The notes under the pieces: model-generated
The model's database searches: none
Seen by the model: only the letters and a program-made list of their open reading frames with translations
Told to the model about the DNA's origin: nothing
Part shown: positions 32,058-37,948 of the stretch, piece by piece
Layout: every line of letters begins with the position of its first letter
Position numbering within the stretch: position 1 is the stretch's first letter
Position numbers and translations under genes: made by a program
Assembly (NCBI GenBank): GCA_905479835.1
Contig: CAJQNZ010000068.1
Coordinates: 1 to 37,948 of the forward strand
Direction of reading: 5' to 3'
Length of the DNA stretch: 37,948 bases
DNA from: an uncultured Flavobacteriaceae bacterium
GTDB taxonomy: Bacteria > Bacteroidota > Bacteroidia > Flavobacteriales > Flavobacteriaceae

Positions 32058-32245
32058 GGTTTAGCTATTAACAGTACGGGAGCAAACTAGCGTTTGCTTT
32101 CCGCCACGCACAAAGCGAAATCTTTTGGTTTTGTTTTTTCTTTTTTTTCTGTCAAAGCGAAATCCCAAAGATTTCGCGACATACCAAATATACGCAGACC
32201 TTGGCGTTAAAAATCTAAGCCCGTATTGTTTATAGGTTTTGTTGT
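32053..32245 (-). repeat. E1: attC-like bulged palindrome between lipoprotein and HEPN pair
   Basis: About 193 bp filling the gap between the lipoprotein stop and the HEPN start. Outer arms are 32053-32080 (starting ACAACGGTTT, ending CAGTACGGG) and 32220-32245 (starting CCCGTATTG, ending TTTTGTTGT). Inverted, they agree at CCCGTA, TGTT, ATAG and GTTGT with few mismatches. Inside are hairpins AGCAAAC/GTTTGCT (32081-32098) and GCGAAATC/GATTTCGC (32157-32177), and a direct repeat CAAAGCGAAATC (32111-32122, 32153-32164). It is longer than most classical attC sites. A short open frame running through it (32061-32267) is not coding. Confidence 0.6.
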
Positions 32246-32250
32246 CATTA
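32241..32250 (-). repeat. Cassette-end motif TAATGACAAC after the lipoprotein
   Basis: On the minus strand this is TAATGACAAC and includes the lipoprotein stop TAA. Its exact inverse, GTTGTCATTA, lies just before that gene's start (32734-32743), so the two enclose the gene. The right end of E1 overlaps it. Confidence 0.6.
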
Positions 32251-32724
32251 GTTTTTTTCCGCTCCAATTAGCGAACTAAATGGCGTTTCAAATGATTTCC
32301 CAAATTCATTTTCCGTTTTTAAAATTCCACAGTAAGAAGTTCTTTCTTGAGTTAGTTTTATTTTATGTTCAAATCCACCTTTTTTTAAAAGCAAAGTATC
32401 TCCATCATAAATTTTCATTCCATTGTCAAAATAAGTGCTGTCGCCAATTACTACAGAAGTCTTTCCATTGGCATTGTAACCAACAAATACAAATTCTTCT
32501 TGATGTATCGAATTCAGTTTATTTGTATTTCCGTAATGCGGTATTTGTCGAATAGTCAAACTATCGAAAACATATTTGTCTTTTATTTTATCCACTATGT
32601 TTTTCAGAGAATCATTTCGTTGTTTTAATCCATTTATTTCCGCCACTAACTTTTCTGTCTGATGACTATTTTGACAGCCAAAAAAAACAATTGGTAGAGC
32701 TATAAGTATTATTAGTTTCTTCAT
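32248..32724 (-). CDS. Lipoprotein with coiled coil, unknown function
   Basis: The 158-residue protein has a lipoprotein signal peptide with lipobox FFGC and the lipidated Cys at residue 17. A short coiled coil follows (about 25-50, EKLVAEINGLKQRNDSLKNI), then a beta-rich domain with EFVFVGYNANGKTSVVIGD, KIYDGDTLLLKKGGFEHK and SYCGILKTENEFG. I do not recognise a family. I chose the ATG at 32724; the frame reaches to a TTG within the repeat motif. The gene is exactly framed by the inverted repeat GTTGTCATTA (32241-32250, 32734-32743), so it is the second unit of the cassette-like interval. A surface or periplasmic role is inferred only from the signal. Confidence 0.65.
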   Translation of the reverse strand: MKKLIILIALPIVFFGCQNSHQTEKLVAEINGLKQRNDSLKNIVDKIKDKYVFDSLTIRQIPHYGNTNKLNSIHQEEFVFVGYNANGKTSVVIGDSTYFDNGMKIYDGDTLLLKKGGFEHKIKLTQERTSYCGILKTENEFGKSFETPFSSLIGAEKN

Positions 32725-32733
32725 TTTCAAAAT

Positions 32734-32743
32734 TAATGACAAC
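32734..32743 (-). repeat. Cassette-end motif GTTGTCATTA before the lipoprotein
   Basis: On the minus strand it reads GTTGTCATTA, 9 bp before the lipoprotein ATG. It is the exact inverse of 32241-32250. The remaining 151 bp to the threonine aldolase stop hold no palindrome of the E1/E2 kind that I can see, so this is probably the right border of the interval. Confidence 0.6.
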
Positions 32744-32894
32744 TAGTTATATCAAAACAAATACAACATTTATCCCGTTATAATTTACTGGATAAAAGCA
32801 TGTTTGGTTTGTCTTTAACAGGTTTTATGTTTTACTATTTATTGTAAAAATTGCAATTTTTTATAAATATAAACAATTTTGAGCAATCCGTATT

Positions 32895-33926
32895 TTAATT
32901 AGGAGTCAATTGCTTGATAAATCGATCGACTTCCGCTTCTTGAGTTGCCCATGAAGTAACCATTCTGAGCGCTGTATGTGTTTCGTTTATTTTTTTCCAG
33001 CGATAGAAGATGAAATTCTCTTCTAGTTTTTCTATCAAGTCATTGGGTAGAATAGGAAAAAGTTGGTTGGTTGTGGAATGGACTAGAAATTTATAATTTT
33101 TAGCAGTAATAGCATCAGCAATTTTTCTTGCCATTTTATTGGCGTGCATGGCTAAGTCAAAGTATAAATTGTCTTTAAACAGTTCTTGAAATTGTATTCC
33201 TAGCAATCTCCCTTTGGACAACATCGCTCCTTTTTGCTTTAAATGAAATGAAAAATCGGATTTTAAATCGTCATTGACAATCACAATTGCTTCTCCAAGT
33301 AACGCGCCGTTTTTAGTTCCTCCTATCGTAAATACATCTGTATATCTTGCAATATCGGCGAGTGTCATGTCGCTATTGGGAGCAGACAATCCAGAACCCA
33401 TTCTTGCGCCGTCCATAAAAAGATACAAGTCATTTTCATGTGCATACTCGTACAATTCCTTCAATTCTGACTTGGTATAAATTGTACCTATTTCCGTAGA
33501 ATTGGAAATGTAAATCATCCGTGGTTTTACAACATGTGGACCGAAATCATGTGCTATCATTACTGGAATAATATCTTCCTTAGTCAATTTTCCATTGTCT
33601 TTTTCTATAGTATTGATCTTATGACCTGTTGCTTCGATTGCTCCTGTTTCATGTGTTGTGATATGTCCTAGCGTACTTGAAATGATAGATTCATGTGGAC
33701 GCAATGCTGACGATATGATAATAAGATTGGCTTGAGTTCCTCCAGTAACAAAAAATATTGCTGCATCTTTATTTTCAATCTTCTCTTTTATCAACGCTTT
33801 CGCATGGGTTGAATAGTCATCATTTCCATACGCTTGTTGCTGCACAAGGTTTAATTGAGTGAGCGCTTCTAGAATACGCGGATGAGCACCTTCTGTATAA
33901 TCGTTTAAAAAACTGTATGTAGACAT
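32895..33926 (-). CDS. ltaE: Low-specificity threonine aldolase
   Basis: The 343-residue PLP enzyme splits L-threonine or L-allo-threonine to glycine and acetaldehyde in the cytoplasm. It has the beta-eliminating-lyase/threonine aldolase marks: SFLNDYTEGAHPRIL, YGNDDYSTHAKAL, FVTGGTQANL near 60, TTHETGAIEATGHKI with the His that stacks on PLP, LFMDGARMGSGL with the PLP Asp, and TIGGTKNGALLGEA with the PLP lysine. The start ATG at 33926 fits the family. It is a single gene on the minus strand bordering the accessory interval. The stereochemical preference cannot be told. Confidence 0.88.
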   Translation of the reverse strand: MSTYSFLNDYTEGAHPRILEALTQLNLVQQQAYGNDDYSTHAKALIKEKIENKDAAIFFVTGGTQANLIIISSALRPHESIISSTLGHITTHETGAIEATGHKINTIEKDNGKLTKEDIIPVMIAHDFGPHVVKPRMIYISNSTEIGTIYTKSELKELYEYAHENDLYLFMDGARMGSGLSAPNSDMTLADIARYTDVFTIGGTKNGALLGEAIVIVNDDLKSDFSFHLKQKGAMLSKGRLLGIQFQELFKDNLYFDLAMHANKMARKIADAITAKNYKFLVHSTTNQLFPILPNDLIEKLEENFIFYRWKKINETHTALRMVTSWATQEAEVDRFIKQLTPN

Positions 33927-34006
33927 AAATGGGAATTGGTGTTTTTTAATTTTAATGAAATTACTTGTTATCTATTTTGATTTAAAGCAATACCAACATT
34001 GTCGGT

Positions 34007-34049
34007 TCGAGCGCAGTCGAGAACTATAAAACCTCTCGACTGAGCTCGA
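34007..34049. repeat. Flavobacterial intergenic inverted repeat, copy 1
   Basis: The arms TCGAGCGCAGTCGAGA (34007-34022) and TCTCGACTGAGCTCGA (34034-34049) match with one mismatch around an 11-nt loop, followed by GGAGACATTT. A second copy lies near 37300. Its GC content is much higher than the surroundings. Confidence 0.75.
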
Positions 34050-34149
34050 GGAGACATTTCGGTTTTTAAGTCTTCAAAACTATTCATCAAGCGAAGTTAC
34101 TTTTTTAAAACTACAATATCAAAAATTCTAAAAACAACTCAATTTTCAG

Positions 34150-34157
34150 TATCTTTG
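34150..34157 (+). promoter_or_regulatory. Bacteroidota -7 promoter element TATCTTTG
   Basis: An exact TAnnTTTG match ending 18 nt before the ATG at 34176. It probably drives the following run of four closely spaced genes. Confidence 0.5.
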
Positions 34158-34175
34158 TACTTTAATCACTATACT

Positions 34176-34361
34176 ATGAAACTTCTATTTATAACATTCG
34201 GTTTATTGGCATTGGCAGTATTGGGAATAGCAATTAAACTTTGGGCTAAAAAAGATGGAGAATTTGCTGTTACCTGTGCTAGTCAGAACCCTATGTTAAA
34301 CCAAGAAGGGGAAGCCTGTGGTTACTGTGGGAAATTACCTGAAAACTGTGAAAACAAGTAA
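34176..34361 (+). CDS. Small membrane protein with four cysteines (NqrM-like?)
   Basis: The 61-residue protein has one N-terminal membrane helix (about 3-22, LLFITFGLLALAVLGIAI) and a short soluble tail with C34, C48, C51 and C58 (CASQNPMLN, GEACGYCGKLPENC). A membrane helix with such a Cys tail resembles NqrM, a maturation factor that brings iron to the Na+-translocating NADH:quinone reductase, but the match is not strict and no nqr genes are near. I chose the ATG at 34176 because the in-frame ATG at 34155 lies within the promoter element. The gap to the glycosyltransferase gene is 3 nt. Confidence 0.6.
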   Translation: MKLLFITFGLLALAVLGIAIKLWAKKDGEFAVTCASQNPMLNQEGEACGYCGKLPENCENK

Positions 34362-34364
34362 GAA

Positions 34365-35468
34365 ATGCAAGTCATTTTTTATATTTTTATTTTCTTTTTT
34401 TCTATTCAGATTCTTTATTACTTCTTTATTTTTGGTCGATTTTCTTTTACCAATACAACTATAAAAAAGTCTTCTTTTCCGGCAATTTCTTTACTCATAT
34501 GCGCTAGAAATGAAGCTGAAAATTTAAGCACTAATTTACCCCTTTTTATCAATCAAGATTATCCAAATTTCGAATTGGTACTCGTCAATGATTCTTCTTC
34601 TGACGATACATTGGAAATCATGGAAGAATTTCAAGAGAAGTATCCTGAATTGATAAAAATCATAAATGTTCAAGAGAATGAAAAATTCTGGGGGAATAAA
34701 AAATATGCGCTAACACTTGGTATTAAAGGAGCAAAACATGAGCATCTTTTATTTTCTGATGCGGATTGTAAACCTGTTTCCAAAATGTGGATTCAAGAAA
34801 TGTCAAGTCAATTTTCTGAGAATACCTCCATTATTCTTGGATACGGAGCCTATGATAAAATTAAAAATTCATTTCTTAATAAACTCATTCGATTTGAAAC
34901 TTTAATGACCGCAATTCAATATTTTTCTTATGCCAAAATTGGATTGCCTTATATGGGTGTCGGCCGAAATCTTTCTTATACAAAAACGTTGTTTTTTAAT
35001 GCAAATGGATTTTCCAATCATATGCACCTTAAGTCTGGTGATGATGATTTATTCATCAATAAAAATGCGACTTCACAGAATTATGCATTGCAATTCACCA
35101 AGAATAGCTTTACAACTTCAATACCTAAAACCTCAATAAAAAAATGGGTGTTACAGAAACGCAGACATGTTTCAACAGCAACACATTATAAATTGATTCA
35201 TAAAATTTTATTAAGTCTTTATTTTATTTCTCAACTCTCATTTTGGGTATCGGCCATACTCCTATTTTCTTTTACTTTTCTCTGGAAAATTGTGCTTGGA
35301 ATTGTACTATTTAGGATAGGAATCGTTTATCTTATCATTGCAAAATCTGCACAAAAACTATCAGAAAAAGATCTTGTAATCTGGACACCATTTTTAGAGA
35401 TTTTTTTAATATTGATACAATTGTTTATCTTTATAAAAAATCTAGTATCAAAGCCCACACATTGGTAA
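34365..35468 (+). CDS. Family 2 glycosyltransferase, membrane-bound
   Basis: The 367-residue protein begins with a membrane helix (about 2-25), followed by a GT-A domain: ISLLICARNEAENL, LVLVNDSSSDDT (nucleotide-sugar site), the DxD motif LFSDADCKP, and LQKRRHVSTATHY, a variant of the QxxRW motif of processive GT2 enzymes. Three hydrophobic segments close the protein (about 285-360). It should add sugars from a nucleotide sugar to a membrane-linked or extracellular acceptor; the acceptor is unknown. It is 3 nt after the small Cys membrane protein and 6 nt before the sigma factor, so all are in one transcript. Confidence 0.85.
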   Translation: MQVIFYIFIFFFSIQILYYFFIFGRFSFTNTTIKKSSFPAISLLICARNEAENLSTNLPLFINQDYPNFELVLVNDSSSDDTLEIMEEFQEKYPELIKIINVQENEKFWGNKKYALTLGIKGAKHEHLLFSDADCKPVSKMWIQEMSSQFSENTSIILGYGAYDKIKNSFLNKLIRFETLMTAIQYFSYAKIGLPYMGVGRNLSYTKTLFFNANGFSNHMHLKSGDDDLFINKNATSQNYALQFTKNSFTTSIPKTSIKKWVLQKRRHVSTATHYKLIHKILLSLYFISQLSFWVSAILLFSFTFLWKIVLGIVLFRIGIVYLIIAKSAQKLSEKDLVIWTPFLEIFLILIQLFIFIKNLVSKPTHW

Positions 35469-35474
35469 GTATTT

Positions 35475-36032
35475 ATGACTAATAAAGAAGAAATTCAATT
35501 ATTTATTGAGGATGCACGAATAGGAAAAGAAAGTGCCTTTAAAAAACTACTAAACACTTATTGGAGTGATGTTTTCAGGTTTCAATTTTCTAAAACTCTT
35601 GATGAAGAAGAAGCAGAAGATATTACGATAAAAACATTTGCAAAAGCATTTGACAAGATTGATTTATACAACGATAATTACAACTTTAAAACGTGGCTTA
35701 TTTCAATTTCCAAAAACATTTTCTTAGACTCCTTACGTGGAATAAAAAAAGAAACTATCTCTATACATAGAAGGAATTCGGAAGCCTTTCACATAACTGA
35801 TGACGCTCCTTCTCCAGAAGACCAATTGATTATAGAACAGAACTTAGCGGAGTTATTGCGGCATATGAAAAAATTAAAACCTCAACAACAAGAAATACTG
35901 AATTTACGCTATTTTCAAGAACATAGTTATAAAGAAATTGCAGAAATTCTGAATGAATCTATGAGTTCAGTCAAAGTGAAATTACTGCGTTCCAAAAAAT
36001 TACTTGCCGAAATTATCAGTACCAAAAAATGA
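35475..36032 (+). CDS. ECF-type RNA polymerase sigma factor
   Basis: The 185-residue protein has sigma region 2 (about 20-85, with FQFSKTLDEEEAEDITIKTFAKAF and a WLISISKNIFLDSLR segment) and region 4 (about 125-180, LKPQQQEILNLRYFQEHSYKEIAEILNESMSSVKVKLLRSKKLL) with a complete helix-turn-helix. Its length is that of group 4 (ECF) sigma factors. No anti-sigma gene follows; the next gene overlaps by 4 nt (ATGA) and is a transporter. The regulon is unknown. It could respond to the envelope or metal state, given its glycosyltransferase and Nramp-like neighbours, but that is inference. Confidence 0.87.
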   Translation: MTNKEEIQLFIEDARIGKESAFKKLLNTYWSDVFRFQFSKTLDEEEAEDITIKTFAKAFDKIDLYNDNYNFKTWLISISKNIFLDSLRGIKKETISIHRRNSEAFHITDDAPSPEDQLIIEQNLAELLRHMKKLKPQQQEILNLRYFQEHSYKEIAEILNESMSSVKVKLLRSKKLLAEIISTKK

Positions 36033-37243
36033 TACAACAACTCAAGTCTTTAGGTCCTGGATTGTTATTTGCTGGAGCGGCTATTGGTGTTTCTCATCTT
36101 GTTCAATCTACACGAGCTGGAGCAGAATTTGGTTTTGGACTTTTATGGGCATTATTGCTGGTGCATTTATTCAAATATCCTTTCTTTCAATATGGCCCTC
36201 GATATGCTACTGCAACTGGAGAAAGTCTGCTAGATGGTTATAAAAGGCTCGGAAAAGGAGTTTTGATAGCCTATTTCATTCTCAACATGGCAACTATGTT
36301 TACAATTCAAGCTGCAGTTACTATTGTTACTGCAGGATTGGCAATCAGTTTATTTGGGATGAGTGATGATCCAATCCTATGGAGTATTATTATTACAATT
36401 ATTGGGCTAATAATTTTATTAAGAGGTCGTTATCGATTTTTAGACAACCTGATGAAAATCATAATAATTACGCTGACTATTACTACAATTGTATCTGTTC
36501 TTGTAGCAACTATAAACACCACTTCTACATTTACTTTTACCCAAGTTTTACCAAAACAAACTGCTGAGATTGGTTTTCTTATTGCATTTTTAGGTTGGAT
36601 GCCTGCACCTTTAGACGTATCAATATGGCAATCTTTATGGTCGATAGAAAAGCAAAAAGAACATACAGAATTTAGTACTAAAAAAAGTATTTTTGATTTT
36701 AATGTTGGTTATATAATAACACTCTTTTTAGGATTCTGTTTTCTTACACTTGGTGCGGTTGTAATGTTTCAATCTGGAAAAGATTTTAGTGGAAGTGCAG
36801 GAAAATTCGCACAACAACTTATCAGTTTATATACCAATACAATTGGTGAGTCGATGTATCTATTTATTGGAATTGCAGCATTTACAACCATGTTTAGCAC
36901 AACATTAACAACACTTGATGCCTCTCCAAGAGCCATGAGTAAGACTATCGAATTACTATTCGATAGAGTACTCAAAAAAATGTATTTGTTTTGGATTTTA
37001 TTTTTAGCAATAGGAACTATATTAATTCTCAATTTTTTCTTATCCGAAATGGGAACTTTGATTAAAATCGCTACAATACTATCTTTTTTAACGGCTCCTT
37101 TCTATGCAATCATCAACTTTATATTGATTTCTGGCAAGCATACACCTAAAGAATGGCATCCTTCATGGGCAATGAAAATACTGAGTTATTTTGGGATTAT
37201 TTTCTTAATTGGATTTAGTGCTTGGTATCTAATGAATTTGTAA
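36029..37243 (+). CDS. Nramp-superfamily transporter with non-canonical metal site
   Basis: The 404-residue membrane protein has about 11 TM segments of the Nramp/LeuT fold. In TM1 the canonical DPGN is missing: the segment reads GAAIGVSHLVQSTRAGA (16-32). In TM6 the canonical MPH reads MPAP (191-194), as in GWMPAPLDVSIW. Both metal-binding elements of classical Nramp (Asp, Asn, Met, His) are therefore changed, so Mn2+/Fe2+ transport is not assured. Distantly related Nramp-like Mg2+ carriers also show altered sites. The ATG overlaps the sigma factor stop as ATGA. It is the last gene of the run before an intergenic repeat. Confidence 0.82.
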   Translation: MIQQLKSLGPGLLFAGAAIGVSHLVQSTRAGAEFGFGLLWALLLVHLFKYPFFQYGPRYATATGESLLDGYKRLGKGVLIAYFILNMATMFTIQAAVTIVTAGLAISLFGMSDDPILWSIIITIIGLIILLRGRYRFLDNLMKIIIITLTITTIVSVLVATINTTSTFTFTQVLPKQTAEIGFLIAFLGWMPAPLDVSIWQSLWSIEKQKEHTEFSTKKSIFDFNVGYIITLFLGFCFLTLGAVVMFQSGKDFSGSAGKFAQQLISLYTNTIGESMYLFIGIAAFTTMFSTTLTTLDASPRAMSKTIELLFDRVLKKMYLFWILFLAIGTILILNFFLSEMGTLIKIATILSFLTAPFYAIINFILISGKHTPKEWHPSWAMKILSYFGIIFLIGFSAWYLMNL

Positions 37244-37296
37244 ATTTGCAATTAAACTTTGATATTAAAAATCATTTAACAAAATAGAATGTCAGG

Positions 37297-37364
37297 TCGA
37301 GCGCAGTAGAGACCTCATTTAAATCAGTGATTTTAATTACGAATAACCTCTCGACTGCGCTCGA
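37297..37364. repeat. Flavobacterial intergenic inverted repeat, copy 2
   Basis: The arms TCGAGCGCAGTAGAGA (37297-37312) and TCTCGACTGCGCTCGA (37349-37364) match with one mismatch around a 36-nt loop, followed by GGAGACATTT, as in copy 1 at 34007. It ends 17 bp before the lipA ATG. Confidence 0.8.
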
Positions 37365-37381
37365 GGAGACATTTAATAAGT

Positions 37382-37948
37382 ATGGCTGAAGAAACAACAA
37401 CACTAAGAAAACCCAAACCGAAATGGTTACGTGTAAAATTACCAACCGGAAAGAAATATACTGAGCTTCGAGGATTGGTAGATAAATATGAATTGAATAC
37501 AATATGTACTAGTGGAAGTTGTCCTAATATGGGAGAATGTTGGGGCGAAGGAACTGCAACATTTATGATCCTAGGTAATGTATGCACACGTTCTTGTGGT
37601 TTTTGTGGTGTTAAAACGGGACGTCCTGAGACTGTAGATTGGGATGAACCTGAAAAAGTAGCACGTTCTATAAAAATCATGCAAATTAAACATGCCGTTC
37701 TAACAAGTGTAGATCGAGATGATTTAAAAGACATGGGAAGCATCATGTGGTCAGAAACTGTAAAAGCTGTTAGACGCATGAACCCTGAGACAACATTAGA
37801 AACATTAATTCCGGATTTTCAAGGCATTGAAACACATATAGATCGTATTATAGACGTGGCTCCAGAAGTAGTCTCTCATAATATAGAAACTGTAAGACGT
37901 CTTACAAGAGAAGTACGTATACAAGCAAAGTATGACCGCAGTATGGGT
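37382..37948 (+). CDS. lipA: Lipoyl synthase, N-terminal part (3' end outside window)
   Basis: LipA inserts two sulfur atoms into octanoyl groups on lipoyl domains, using radical SAM chemistry with two 4Fe-4S clusters. The visible 189 residues carry both cluster motifs: [12 protein letters not shown] (C42, C47, C53; auxiliary cluster, Cx4Cx5C) and CTRSCGFC (C68, C72, C75; radical SAM, Cx3Cx2C). The SAM-enzyme segment [17 protein letters not shown] follows. The ATG at 37382 gives the normal N terminus. The frame is open to the last base of the window. The intergenic repeat just upstream may overlap its leader. Confidence 0.95.
   Translation, partial: MAEETTTLRKPKPKWLRVKLPTGKKYTELRGLVDKYELNTICTSGSCPNMGECWGEGTATFMILGNVCTRSCGFCGVKTGRPETVDWDEPEKVARSIKIMQIKHAVLTSVDRDDLKDMGSIMWSETVKAVRRMNPETTLETLIPDFQGIETHIDRIIDVAPEVVSHNIETVRRLTREVRIQAKYDRSMG

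Noticed and set aside
32061-32267. A 68-codon open frame on the minus strand through E1
   Set aside because: It runs wholly through the palindrome and its hairpins, has a very basic, repeat-derived composition, and overlaps the lipoprotein's end; it is a by-product of the repeat.
29697-32743. Transposon or insertion sequence as the explanation for the interval
   Set aside because: No transposase or target-site duplication seen, and the end repeats differ between units, which a single transposon family would not give. Not fully excluded for E1.
37333-37779. A 148-codon open frame opposite lipA
   Set aside because: It lies opposite the certain lipA sequence and runs through the intergenic palindrome; no independent signals.

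Overview
The window is about 38 kb of very AT-rich chromosome from a Bacteroidota bacterium, almost certainly a marine-type member of Flavobacteriaceae. Support comes from a type IX secretion (T9SS type A) sorting domain, family-typical genes (DUF5916, DUF6452, DUF6048, BatA-type protein, a dihydroorotase homologue lacking its metal ligands), Bacteroidota-type TAnnTTTG promoter elements just upstream of many starts, little sign of Shine-Dalgarno sites, and two copies of a TCGAGCGCAGTCGAGA-type inverted repeat of a kind I associate with flavobacterial genomes. No rRNA, tRNA, CRISPR array, phage or insertion sequence was seen.

Layout. 1-6271 (+): end of a DUF5916 outer-membrane protein, a LolD-like ABC ATPase, then an overlapping trio of BatA-type membrane protein, degenerate dihydroorotase homologue and small carboxylesterase. 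6337-7611 (-): ornithine aminotransferase with a four-Cys insert. 7798-11893 (+): MscS-type channel, RlmD, DUF6452 lipoprotein and DUF6048 protein, with a 56-residue membrane protein on the other strand that meets RlmD tail to tail. 11935-16154 (+): 2-oxoglutarate-type oxygenase, SUI1/YciH factor, alpha/beta hydrolase, nucleoside phosphorylase, leaderless substrate-binding-like protein and a 51-residue lipoprotein. 16151-18780 (-): valyl-tRNA synthetase, broken by a single missing base. 18895-26938: DUF1573 protein, PDZ aspartyl protease, aminotransferase plus MurB, a lipoprotein, a three-module T9SS surface protein and a GNAT acetyltransferase. 27062-29673 (-): VWA plus MoxR/Mg-chelatase-type AAA pair. 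29697-32743: accessory interval. 32895-33926 (-): threonine aldolase. 34176-37948 (+): small Cys membrane protein, glycosyltransferase, ECF sigma factor, atypical Nramp transporter, and the start of lipA.

The most interesting part is 29697-32743, between the housekeeping VWA/AAA pair and threonine aldolase. All its genes lie on the minus strand and it is built like an integron cassette array. Two gene units are each bracketed by their own exact 10-bp inverted repeat beginning with GTT: GTTGTCATTA around a lipoprotein, and GTTGTGCATA around a pair of proteins that both carry the HEPN RNase motif RNxxxH. The spaces after them (E1, E2) are bulged palindromes whose outer ends are ACAAC and GTTGT. 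A cassette-specific end repeat plus a bulged palindromic site is the formal signature of integron cassettes (R''/R' of attC). The sites deviate from the classical RYYYAAC/GTTRRRY consensus and no integrase is visible. My reading is an integrase-less, flavobacterial-type cassette cluster carrying a candidate two-protein HEPN toxin or defence module; this is inference to be tested.
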